Assembly (NCBI GenBank): GCA_029964075.1
Contig: CM057135.1
Span: forward strand, 18,998,863-19,062,862
Origin: Patiria pectinifera
Lineage: Eukaryota; Echinodermata; Asteroidea; Valvatida; Asterinidae
DNA: 64,000 nucleotides
Direction of reading: 5' to 3'
The translations under genes were made by a program, and so were the position numbers. Positions 23,902 to 34,450 of this stretch are shown in pieces. Each line of letters begins with the position of its first letter. Position 1 is the stretch's first letter. The notes below the pieces were generated by a model. That model worked only from the letters and a program-made list of their open reading frames with translations, did no database searches and was not told the origin of the DNA.

Positions 23902-26900
23902 TCATTCTTCAATTATTCTCTTTCTTTTTACACCTGCAATTACTTTAGAGTTGACCTCAGGAGCTGTTGCGATGTGGTGGCGCCTCATCACAGTCATCAA
24001 CCGTTGCAAGTTGTCCTGCATCCCACTGACTGCCCGGCCTGTACGGTTGAATTGAGTGTGGATGAGCTCCCCACCCTGCTCATTCAGGAGACCGAATCCC
24101 ACACCGAAGCGTCCCAGCTGGTTCACCGCATGATCCTCTAGGAGGTGCATTTTGGGAGTAATGCTGGCCTCAGGAAAGTGCTGCCTGTATGTGTGCAGGA
24201 AATCCTTGATGCATGCATCTGTGTGTATGAGAAACAGTGAGGAATAAGAGTGACAAACAGCAGTGAATCCAATCGCATCGTTAATGCATAAAGGACGATT
24301 TCAACCCACCAATCATTTGCAGGTCAGCATGTGTGATGCGGTTGGTGTGGTTTATCCCATGGTGCACATCGCTGAACTTCAGGAGCACATCACTGAATTT
24401 GTTGCCGACCAGTGCTGCCTCACGTATCATCTCCTGGTGTTTCTTTACGGGAATGTCATCACATGGGAGATTCTGAAGGACTTTACGAGGAGCAGAGGTC
24501 AGGTCAGCTATGACATTTGGCTGTATGGAACAAAAAAAAAACAGGGAAGTAGCAGTCATATTCTAATTCTGCATAGTTCTTTTGATTCATTCCCAAAATA
24601 ACACAATGAATTCGTGTAATGATTGAGTTACCTGGCAGCATTTGTGGACATGGTTTCCGACAAACGACTTCCCATGATAGGCCTGGCGTTCTACCTTGTG
24701 GCGCTTCAAAACATCATCAAGGGAACCTGCGACAGGTCCAGATCCATGGGGAAGGTCAAGGACAACACTTTCCTGTATCAATTAACCAAAGGAAATTTAG
24801 TTATTATTTGCAACTGCCAAGTGCATGTGTTGTCAAGATTGTAAATGGAATCGGCTGCTCGCAATTACAAAGAAACTTTACCAAATCTTTGAGCTGTGCT
24901 CGTAGTGTGAAGGCACGATTTGCCATATTTTTGAAAACTTCGTCGGCATGCTGGAGATTGTTTTGAAGCAACTGAAGGGGAAGCTCATCCTCAATCTCCT
25001 CAAGCTCATCGTGCTTCTTAGCAATATCCTGCTTCAGATTCTCTTGTTTTAAGAACTCTGCAGTGACTTGTTGGTCGAAGTTGTTCTCACAATCTTCTGA
25101 GGGGTCAGCATGCTGCACGCGGAGTTTGAAGATTTTCAAGTCGATCCTGTGACACTCTGCTTCAAGCATGTCAAACAACTTCTTGAAGACCCCCAGGGAT
25201 ATATGCAGACTTGGAAGCACAACCTATGTATGAATAATACAAACAAATGAAATGCTTTTAAATGTGTTCGTTTTTAAATGTGTACATGTACATGTAACTG
25301 TCTTTTTTTAATATTGACTTTAAAGACTTTCTGGCTCACGTGATCAATATCGACGGCAATCATATGCTTAGCAACGACACTGTGAGACACATCCTTGGCA
25401 TGGCTTTTGCGAGAGCCGTCTGCTTTGTATGCCTGAAAGTCATCATCGAGGCTTGATAGTGTCCTGGGGGTTGCTAAATGCTCACGTTCATCTGGAGGAA
25501 GTTGCATTTGCTTGCGGGTTGTATGGCAAAACAAGCAGCAAAAACGAGCTGTTGGGGGAAAAAATAGAGTAATGTTACATGTACATGTACAGTATAAGAC
25601 TAGCACATGTAAAAAATGTGGTTCATAGATGCACAGGCATGCACAGGTACATGTATTTGCTACTTGGAATTGAAGCATTAACTTACCATTACAGCTGCAA
25701 ATTCCATAGGTCTTCGTCAGCAGCTCGTAGTCCCCAAAAACGAACACTCGGAAAGACTTTCCTCTGTAACAAGTTATTAACAGAAGTTGAAAGTTGAAAT
25801 TGTTATGAAAGATGAAAGATCTACAAGGACAAATGTACATGTATGTACCAATGTATGTTCATGATATTACTGATAAGATATCAAAAACAATGACAGACCA
25901 CGTACCTCCAATTCTGAGTTCTGAGGCTTGACACTTGATGAAGCACAGGCTTTATGTGTTGTAAGTTTGCCGTTGAATCTTGAGCCTCAAAACAGCAGAA
26001 CACAACTGTGTTTTTGGATGAGTTGGGATGGACTGTGTTGACAATCTGGAAGGCAAATTTAAATGACTTGCCCCCCTTATCACCACCAACCTTTATCCAA
26101 ATTTCATCATCTGGAATGATGCCATCATGCCAAGTGAGGGTTCCATTTCTAAATGGAAACGGAAAAAAAAAAGATAGAAATATCACACTTCATGAAATTT
26201 AAGTCTGGTGCAGCTGTAACTTTTGATTTAAAAAAACACACACCAAAACTTACAGTTCATGCCTATTCAGGTAGTCATCGATTATCCCATGCAGATCCTT
26301 GACATGCACATATGGAGCATCAAGTGTCTTCATGCCATCCATACCGTTTGCTTTATTTGATGGGAAAAGCATTGGTTGTAGGGACCCAATCAGGTTGTCA
26401 CTAAGGAGAGCTGCTTGTCGCTTCCTCATGGCCCTCTCTGAAGTGAGGCAGTCAACACCTCCAACGTATCTGCATAAAATTGCATTTGAAAATTAAAACC
26501 ATGGACTGGCATGCAAGTACAATGTACATGTATGTATATTTGTACATACATATGCATGAATATGGGTCATTTATTTTGTTTTATTCAGAAAAATAATTAC
26601 CGTCTTAACTTTCGAAGTTGTTCCCATGTAAGCTGACAGTCATGCATCATTGCCAGGCTTTGGTCAGGTCCCATGGCATCACAGACTGTAGTTTTGTTGC
26701 TGCAAGACTTTGCAGGGGGCGTGCACTTTGGTGGCCGCTTCATTTGCACATACGCAGGCTGAATGTGAGAAAGTATTTTGTAAAGAAATTAAAATATTGT
26801 TTTGCTCCCCATGTACATGAATATTTAAATTTCTGTAATGAATTAAATTTTGTAATGAATTAAATTAATTATTTGAATTTGTATTTTTTACCAAATCATA

Positions 26901-28254
26901 TATTATTAAACAGCAATGCGTGTCTCTCTCTCTCTCTCTATGTATATATGTTCTGGGTAACACTGGCTAAATGTAATGGCTTCATTTAGATTTACATTCC
27001 TAATAATTCTGATATAGTGGTTTGATAAACTTTTGACTGATTATTTGTACTGTTTTAAACAGGAAAGGTTGGAATATTAACATGTACTCTATTTTCACGT
27101 TAATGTACATGTACATGTTTGTAATAATGTTTGTAATATTTTATTAATTAATAATATATCAGACATTTTATGTATATACTATTTTATAATAATATTTATT
27201 CAATAGTTGCAATCTAAACTGAAATACAAACCCTTCCCGGTGTTTTTAGCTGGGCAACTCTGTCAGTGTTTAGGAGCTTCAGCCATGTCCAAGCATCGGA
27301 AGCTGCTTCAATTTCCTTGGGTATGGGGGACCCTTTGGAATGCCTAGAAGCTTTGGTCCTTAAGACCTCTGCTGCTTTGATGACCTCTGCGTCCACTCTA
27401 GGCTCATTATTTTGGGGTCGGGGGGTCGGTGGGGATGAACATATGTCACAGTGGCAAGTGGCTGGTTTTGGGGGCTTGGTTGGGCATGTGTGGGAACCCA
27501 TTTTGTCCACTTTGCCAACACTTCCACACTTGGAGCATACTGTGAGTAGAACATCAAGTTGGAGTCGAAGGACTCTTGGGATTGGGGAAATTTGTTTGAA
27601 ACTTGTTAATTTCCTACATACTGGACAGGGGACCTCAGCTCTGTTCTTGTAAGTAAACCACCCTGCCAAACAGTCGGCACAGAAATTGTGTTCGCAGGGA
27701 GTCTGCACAGACGGTGAACCCAAGATACACTGGCAGATGGGGCAAACAAAAATAGTTTCCTCGTCTTTACTTTTACCAAGAATATCAATTAATGGCGTGA
27801 TACATGTAGAGTTTTCATCCACATTGAAGGGATTAGGTGGCAATTCCGAGTCATGCTGAACTTCTGTGCTTAGTGGGCCTCTGTATATTTTAGTTTTAGA
27901 AGACCGACCCTTACTGTTCAGTGTCGTGCATACTTTACATCCCCCTACTCTTGGGTGCTTCTGCCAAGAAATGACTTCAATCCTGGTTGTGGAGGGTGGG
28001 TCTCTGTTTCCTGATGAAATGTACCTTAATGACCTTGCACATCTGTAGCAGACAGACTGAGGGTGTATCTCGGGCTCATCAGCCCACGTACTTAAATTGA
28101 AGGCAGTCAGAATTTCTTTTCTGTAGTTGCTGCACAACACAGGCTTAGTGTTACTCTTTACATTTCTTTGTGTAACAAGTCTACGGCCACAAATCCGGCA
28201 TAATTTATCAAGAGAAGAACGATGAAATTCCATGTCTTGTAGAAAATAAACCAA
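23902..28254 (-). CDS. RAG1-like DDE transposase, ten exons, intact
   Basis: Exons (minus): 27232-28254, 26601-26758, 26254-26469, 25906-26148, 25687-25763, 25340-25548, 24882-25223, 24632-24772, 24310-24520, 23902-24218. All introns are GT/AG, phases agree and there is no internal stop. It gives 978 codons from 28254 (971 from the Met at 28233). Domains: zinc motifs C19/C22, H64-C69/C72 and H100-C106/C109; a C3HC4 RING (C171, C174, C187, H189, C192, C195, C210, C213); and C240/C243 with H255/C257. The core has D489 (KVGGDKGG), D558 (FVFGDYE), C577/C580 (CLFCHTTR), a Glu/Lys-rich inserted helical segment (~690-750), H898/H903 (MHLLEDH) and E924 (NEQGGE). These match RAG1 D600, D708, C727/C730, H937/H942 and E962 in order. 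D558 to the first Cys is 19 residues, as in RAG1. Expected role: cutting and pasting the surrounding element. Splice choices are by eye. Confidence 0.9.
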
Positions 28255-28981
28255 GATTTAATTGGATGATAAAAACCTCTTTGTGTGTCCATCCATCAGT
28301 TGTCCGATGCAGCGAACCATCCCCATTGTCCGTGCGTGCCGTGTGTGTGTACGTACACATACGGTGAAAATGTAAACATTCCCACAGATTCATATTTCCC
28401 GCGCCACACGTACATGTATATGGGCCGTACGTGCACACAATACGTGCGCACATAATGCACGCATTTCAATGGGGAAACTCCGCACAACCTTCGCTGTTCG
28501 CGTAAAAATGACCGTGAAATCGACCCTCAAATCTCAAAAGTTATACTTGCCCTCACCATTCTACTTGGAAAAATACTGCCAAGAGGGGTATTTTAACCAA
28601 ATTTTTGTGCCAGATGTTCGGGAAAATGACGATTATTTAGTAATTTGGCTTTTCAAAAAGAGTGTAAAAATCTCGGTGTATCGAATTTCTGCCACGTACG
28701 GATTCACTTCAAACGTAATTTTATCATGTTTTTAAGCAAATTTACAATATTTTAAGTCTAGAAAATAAAACATCATCTACATCTGCAATAGTTATGGACA
28801 CATCTTTCATTTATTCTGCAAGGGAGATAAATGGGAACAAATTTTATGGCGCTATCGGCAACGGATGTATACGCCTGTTCGCCGCCATGTTTGTTTCTGG
28901 TGTTAGAATTTTTACTGGAGTAATCAATTTGTTAAACAAACGAACGCTACAAGTTTCTTTGCGTGCGTGCAGTGTACATGG
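28255..28981. other. Right arm of copy A: promoter-side non-coding region
   Basis: About 730 bp upstream of the transposase start. It has GTACGTACAC-type sequence at 28340-28450 and a plus-strand ORF of 88 codons (28469-28735) without recognisable domains. It must hold the transposase promoter. I see no clear TATA box at a set distance. Confidence 0.5.
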
Positions 28982-28991
28982 AACGGCCGTG
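28942..28991 (-). repeat. Copy A right terminus
   Basis: Read inward: CACGGCCGTTCCATGTACAC, then GC-alternating sequence, then CAAAGAAAC beginning 30 bp in. Copy B shows the same start with C-to-T at position 7. Confidence 0.8.
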
Positions 28992-28995
28992 TGTT

Positions 28996-29286
28996 AAACA
29001 CTGAGGATCGAGTGCCCATCATAAGACCATAGGCCCATTATCCCTGGCAGTGGTAAGCCCGCTCTGAAGGGTAACAAGGAAACAATGACAGAATTAAACA
29101 AGTGCAAGAGAAACACGATGTCAAAAACCTAAATACATGCATATGTACATTCACTATATATATATACGGTGGATCGATGTTCTTTACATGCGTGTATTTC
29201 CGACACTTTGTGATTGAAGGATTTGAACTCGAATTAGCAACTGAATAATCTCTCATTATAAGAATCGATCATCTAATTATTGGAAT
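28996..29286 (-). repeat. BEL 5' LTR, piece 2
   Basis: Near-identical to about 6823-7112 of the 3' LTR (AAACACTGAGGATCGAGTGC...). It ends at GAAT, where the 581-bp insertion begins. Confidence 0.88.
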
Positions 29287-29867
29287 GTGTAGCCTCCGCG
29301 CTACAGATCGTCAAAATAAAAAAAAAAAATGTTTCTCAGCAATGAGACGCACCGATGACAAGATGTAAATTCAACTGGAACGATGACTTTAATGTCAGGA
29401 GTGGCAAACTTCAATAATTGGGGTGACACCGACAGTTTAAATGGCAGTTTGGTGGCTAAATCAATAATACTGTGACTTGGTGGCAAGTGACAAAATAGAT
29501 GACAAAGTTCGGTGACTTGAAATAAATTGCCGTAAATAACTTGGTGTAATCTGGTTAACGGTGGTGATTCTACGTTGACAGTGGCGTACGTTTGGTGATA
29601 GTGGTGGTTGGCGATACTGATAGTGGTGGTGCTGATACTAGTGGTGGTTCGATTTGCTGAGCTGACGAAGTCTTACAAAATTAATGGCAAAATAACGGCA
29701 ATTTGTCTCTGAATATCTATCGTTAACTTGTCGAAATATGGCGAGATAAAAAAATTGATGCGCGCCAAACAGCGCCCTCTGGAGACTAGAAAAGATTAAT
29801 GCACAACACGCAGGTCGCTGCACTCGCGCAAAGCAAACAAATGCGAAAGGATATTCTTGCCGCTATA
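29287..29867. mobile_element. 581-bp insertion in the BEL LTR, possible solo LTR
   Basis: It interrupts the LTR, and GAAT occurs on both sides (29283-29286, 29868-29871). Ends GTGTAGCC...GCTATA are weak inverted repeats. It has GGTGGT/GATAGT-rich sequence at 29560-29650 and GCGCCCTCTGGAG near 29770. No ORF of note. A solo LTR or a non-autonomous DNA element are both possible. Confidence 0.65.
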
Positions 29868-29871
29868 GAAT

Positions 29872-30046
29872 TAAACTATAAACAATCATAAACAGTTATT
29901 ATAAGGGAAAAAGATGCCCTCACCATCCTTATCCGGCCATGGTTTTCCCCCAATTCGGCTTGCCGACGCTTGACCGTTTACACACACGTTTGGATCGCGC
30001 CGCAAGGTGGCGCCCTTTTAAATTAGCGGTGGCACTTTTTTTAACA
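29872..30046 (-). repeat. BEL 5' LTR, piece 3
   Basis: Matches about 7113-7288 of the 3' LTR, including the run CCCCAATTCGGCTTGCCGAC, and ends TTAACA at 30046. ATGAT follows as the BEL target duplication. Confidence 0.88.
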
Positions 30047-30849
30047 ATGATGATGGTAGAAAACCCTCACGGTCCTCAGCTCCATTGGCTGATCATCCAG
30101 GCTGTACTCCTCTTGTTTACTGGTAGCACAGTAGGACCATGGGACACAGCGGTGTTCCTGCAGCACTGAGTGGACTGATGAAGGACAGTCTAGCACTTTG
30201 CCAAATTCTGGTCCTATAACAGAGAGTGGTCCACGCCATAATCAAAATTGATATTCACCAACATACTGGCGGACCTCATAATCAAATTATGGAGTTTAAA
30301 CATCCTCAGTACTACCATAAACTAGGGTGACAGGAAAATTCTTTTCTTACGATAAATCAGTTGTCAATAAGCAGAAACAATCTGCCCTTGCATACCAATA
30401 AAACCAGGGTCAGCCAGTGGCCCACTGCACAAGGCCATTTTCAATTGATTGGTCTTGAGACGTACAAGCTGCCCAAAACTTTACAGGGGGAGGAAAGTTG
30501 TTTTTGTTTCTCCAATAAAGTATCGAACAAAATCTTAAGTAAAATTAAAGTAAATGTACTCTCAATCTTTATCGCAAAACAAAGCTAATACTTGCAAGTG
30601 TTGATCATATCCAACACAATGGACATACATGTTATTAACTGAAGCATCAAAATTGATCACAAACTTTTCAGTAAAGAAATAATTTCTTATGATGAATTTT
30701 CATGATTGTAACTTATTACCCAAGGACGATAATTGTCTTATTCTTGGGATCATATCATACTCATACTGATGCAAACAGAATAATCAACAAGCAAAAAATG
30801 CACCCTACTTCTACAATAATATAATTATAAAGAATTATTTAACCGTACC

Positions 30850-32191
30850 GACATACAGATCCTTGTCATTTGATTGGTGGAACTCACATCACGTGGCATT
30901 CGTTATTGCTCCCATTCATGCCGTGGCTCAAAAAGTACTATCCGCCCATTAGTAGGGGGGCCAATGTGCAGATTTGGGTTCCCGTCGAAATTTCATGTTA
31001 ATTTAAGGCAACCATTATAAATGTAATCTTATGAGTCCTGTGAACAAAAAAATTGATGTTGCCATTTTTTCCATTGACCTTTAGTGACCTTGACCTGAGG
31101 TCAAAGTTCATGGGTCATTTTCCTCTAAAATTTGCCTTTCGGAAGGGTTTGCGAAGATTTTCGAGGCAAGTGAGCACATATTGTATTTGGTTGAGAGTTT
31201 CTCCATTATAATAAATGTTATTATTAATGTATTTATGGGTTTTCCTGAAGAAAACATGGGAAAATGTCACTTTTGCCAGAAAAGGGCCGGGTTGTTTTGA
31301 CCATTTCACGCAGATAACGCCCCCCCCCCATGACCTCGGCCATCGAGTGACGAAAAATTATGAAACCTGGTACCTGCATAGAACAACATAACATGAACAA
31401 ACCCAAGAAATTTCATGACTATGGGTCAAAGGGTTTTGGAATTACGGCTAATTAATTATTCATAAGCACGTATGGTAATTCAAATGTGTACACTACGTAT
31501 ATGGGGAAATTCAGTTTTGACGGAGGGTAGCGCAGAAAATATTTCGCTGCGCGGCAACCTGTGTTTCGAATTTTATGTTTTTGGTATCAAAAGATGTGAA
31601 AGACTCGAGGCTAAAAAGTCAAGACAGCTCAGGCCGCGAAATAAATAAATACCATAAATACCATAAATACCATAAATACATTAATAATAACATTTAATAT
31701 ATTGAAAAAACTCTCAACCAAATACAATATGTGCTCACTTGCCTCGAAAATCTTCGCAAACCCTTCCGAAAGGCAAATTTTAGGTAAAAATGACCCATGA
31801 ACTTTGACCCCAGGTCAAGGTCACTAAAGGTCACTGGAAAAAATGGCAACATCAATTTTCTTGTTCTCAGGACTCATAAGATTACATTTATAATGGTTGC
31901 CATAAATTAACATGACATGCCAACGGAAGTACATTGGCCCCCCACTACATGGGGAATGGGAAATACTATTCAACAGTTAGGATCATAACGCGGTATTTGT
32001 GTGCAAATAAATGCTGATGTGCGCGTTCAGCGTTGCGCGTAGCGCGTTTTGTCCCAAAGAGCCAGCGCTACAGCGTTGAGTTCAAACATTTTCGTGAAAG
32101 GGTGGTTTGGAAGAGAGAAATACATTTTCCTCCAGCTTTGTATTGAAAAAAAAAAGTTCAAATATATAAAATGACAAGGATCTATATGTCA
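30850..32191. mobile_element. Outer foldback element (MITE-like)
   Basis: The left end ACATACAGATCCTTGTCATT (30851) recurs inverted at 32170-32191 (AATGACAAGGATC...ATGTC). The same motif occurs at 53053-53093 and 53702-53745, so this is a family. No transposase inside. Confidence 0.55.
30952..31945. mobile_element. Inner foldback MITE with ~250-bp inverted repeats
   Basis: Arms 30952 to about 31210 and about 31690 to 31945 are inverted copies (GGGGGGCCAATGT... and ...ACATTGGCCCCCC). TA stands on both sides (30950-30951, 31946-31947), fitting a Tc1/mariner-type insertion. The spacer has no ORF. Confidence 0.75.
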
Positions 32192-32221
32192 GTTATATAA
32201 AACAAATATTAAGTGGCTTTA

Positions 32222-32345
32222 AATTGTGAAAATGGGAGGAATATTATCGCTCGGTAAAATCTGGACTTTTCCAGTTCACTCGGCTTCGCCTAGTGAGATG
32301 GAAAAGTCCAGATTTACCTTGCGATAATATTCCTCCCATTCCACG
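32222..32345. repeat. ~120-bp hairpin
   Basis: ATTATCGCTCGGTAAAATCT and TGGACTTTTCCA pair with inverted copies ending at ATTCCTCCCATT. A half-length relative starts at 52925. Confidence 0.75.
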
Positions 32346-34450
32346 CTGAGACACTCAATATTTGTATACTTATCAATTGTCAATTATCATACACACCAAA
32401 ATTCGAAGCGAAACATATCCAAAGTTTTATATCATGGTTGAAAAAGTAAAGCAGTCGTAAGTATCGGAACAACTAACTTAAACTTATCATGTCTTCCTCA
32501 AATTCCTGAAAGATATCATTAAATCATGTATGACCTCAATCACACAAGATCTTTGGGAGTTCATCTTAATAAAACAACTTTAGACTTTAAAGAAAACTCA
32601 AAATATAATTATCGTGTACTGCTTGTCTCCCCTCGTGTGTTGTCTCATTCAGAAATTCTCAGAAAATCATAAAATATTAATTCATTGGATCAGTGGTTTC
32701 ATGAAAAATCTGCTTATTTCTGATCAATCCAAAATTTACCGAACTTTCAAATTAATGAGACAAATCAATAAAACTTCACCAGCACTAAGAAAAATTAAAA
32801 GAAAACAAAATGTGAACTCACCTATAACAGAGAGCCATTATTCGTATAGATGAAACAAAGCAAAATTCTCCAATTGCGATGAAACAAAGCAAAATTTTCC
32901 AATTGCGAGATTTAAATATATATCTCGGCTTCCAACGAGATCATGAGAGGAGATGGAGAGGCACAGTCTAACCTGCTCGGCACTGGCTTGTTAAATGGTG
33001 ATGTGGCAAGGAGAGAAATGACCAATATGCATGTACATGCAGTCACTCTATCTGACCATCCAAATTTTGTTTGGTCCAGCGTGGCACTCCCCAGAGAAAA
33101 CCAGGCCAGCAAGCTCATTCCAAAGTCACAAATGGTGTTCGAGGGGATTTTCTGCTGAGGTAGTCAATTGCACCTCAGAACACATGAAAATATACTATCG
33201 GTATAAATTGAATATACACTAACAATAAAAAAATGGATATAGTTTATACAAACATATCAATTTGTGAGCGCTCCTTTTCAAGCGTCTACACCGGAACTGA
33301 TTTTCCGCTATGGGAATTGCCATCAAAAACGGCGCCTCGATGTTTTTTTTTTTTAATACACTATTGGAAAACGGAGCAACGCTTTGACTTGTTAAAAGAA
33401 TATAAGACAGACAATTTATTCTACATCATACTGATATAAAATATTTAATTTATATTAAAAACAAAGCCCGTACTTTTCAGGATATATATTGTTGTTTTAG
33501 CAGAATTTAACACGATTTTGTGTGTAAATCGAGATTTTCATTAAACCTGCAATGCTTCAACTCGCCGTAAACACAAACAGCGCCACCGTACGGCATTGTT
33601 AAAAAAAGTGTTGTTAGGGAAAATTCTGGTCTAACTAATTATTTAACATGATGTATTCTGATTGGACATTGTTAAGGCCCGTACATTTAGGATTGAAGGA
33701 GATGATCGCCAATCATAACCCTGCTCAAATACGTCGTAGGCATTGCGTTGTGCGTGCGTGCGTAGTGTACGCACTGTACTACGCTCAAGTCTTGTCACGC
33801 CGGCCGGCAGCTCACTGATAACACCGTTTTCTCTACCATTGTAAGTAAGTTTATCTGGATTTTCTTCTCTGATTTGTGTCATGTGCATAGTAATGCTGCT
33901 CCAGACATTCTTGTTGTTATGATATTTATTTTATCTGGTGATCTACTTTCCATAAAACCACTCTCAAAGTGAGCCTTCGTCTGTGCGTGAACGACTTGTG
34001 TGTGGGGACGGGAAGCCAAAACAACAAGAAACTTGGCCTTTTGTCACGGCGGTCAACTGTCACAAAAAGTCAAGTTTCTACCGAAAAGTTGAATTCCAGT
34101 TTTCCACTAAAATAACCTTGGTATTGGTTAAGTAACTGATAATAAAGATGCTGAATCTCAGCTCAGTTTACGATTGATTTTAACAACAAATGTTATCACT
34201 TCTTAATGTCCAATTCCTAAATCAAGTGTAGGCTAGGCAAGGCCCATGAACGTGTGGACATTTCTAGGCTAGGCTACAGTGCACAGTGACAAAGCTATTT
34301 TTGTTGCTGGGTCACACCATTTTATTATTGGGGGTATCGTGTTGGATATCGTCAGTTTTGCCAAGACTGTTGTTTACCTTGAATTTTATTGAAGGGGCTG
34401 GAAGTCAGAAAATTTAAGTCAGTTATGTGTTTTATTTTTAATCTACAGAT

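Larger units (their letters stand above)
21331..28991 (-). mobile_element. Copy A: intact RAG1-like DNA transposon (7.66 kb)
   Basis: The ends are CACGGCCGTC (left) and, read inward from the right, CACGGCCGTT. The 4-bp duplication TGTT flanks it (21327-21330, 28992-28995), and removing the element restores the BEL LTR exactly. Only 9 bp of the terminal repeats are identical. Left subterminal CGCCCTCAG is shared with copy B. It contains one ten-exon minus-strand gene encoding a RAG1-like protein with all candidate catalytic residues. CAC ends with a 4-bp duplication resemble the CACTA/Chapaev group more than Transib (5 bp). The family assignment is not verified. A molluscan element called N-RAG-TP is remembered as a relative of the N-terminal part. 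Confidence 0.92.
6688..30046 (-). mobile_element. BEL/Pao LTR retrotransposon, multiply interrupted
   Basis: The 3' LTR is 6688-7288 and the 5' LTR lies in three pieces between 21199 and 30046. The 5-bp repeat ATGAT flanks both outer ends (6683-6687 and 30047-30051). Minus-strand order is 5' LTR, primer site, gag (21119 to 9838), protease, RT/RNase H, 3' LTR. Integrase is missing because RNase H runs almost straight into the 3' LTR at 7288. Removing copy A, copy B and the 581-bp insertion restores a compact element of about 6 kb. Scattered frameshifts show it is inactive. Confidence 0.88.
30052..34450. other. Non-coding region with nested foldback repeats
   Basis: No coding sequence that I can support. 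30052-30400 may continue the gypsy LTR. 30850-32191 is a foldback element containing another at 30952-31945. 32222-32345 is a hairpin. 32590-33560 is AT-rich. 33560-34440 is unique-looking sequence upstream of the gene at 34451. Confidence 0.6.

Noticed and set aside
28469..28735. Plus-strand 88-codon ORF in the right arm of copy A as a second transposon gene
   Set aside because: No domain, and the related arm of copy B does not keep a clear counterpart.
21331..28991. Copy A as a ProtoRAG or ordinary Transib element
   Set aside because: Duplication is 4 bp, not 5; ends start CACGGCC rather than the CACWRTG-like heptamer; no RAG2-like Kelch/PHD ORF; and the full RING-bearing N-terminus is in the same gene. 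A RAG1-related lineage, but not this one.
33643..33888. Minus ORF of 81 codons
   Set aside because: No domain, no splice context, likely chance.
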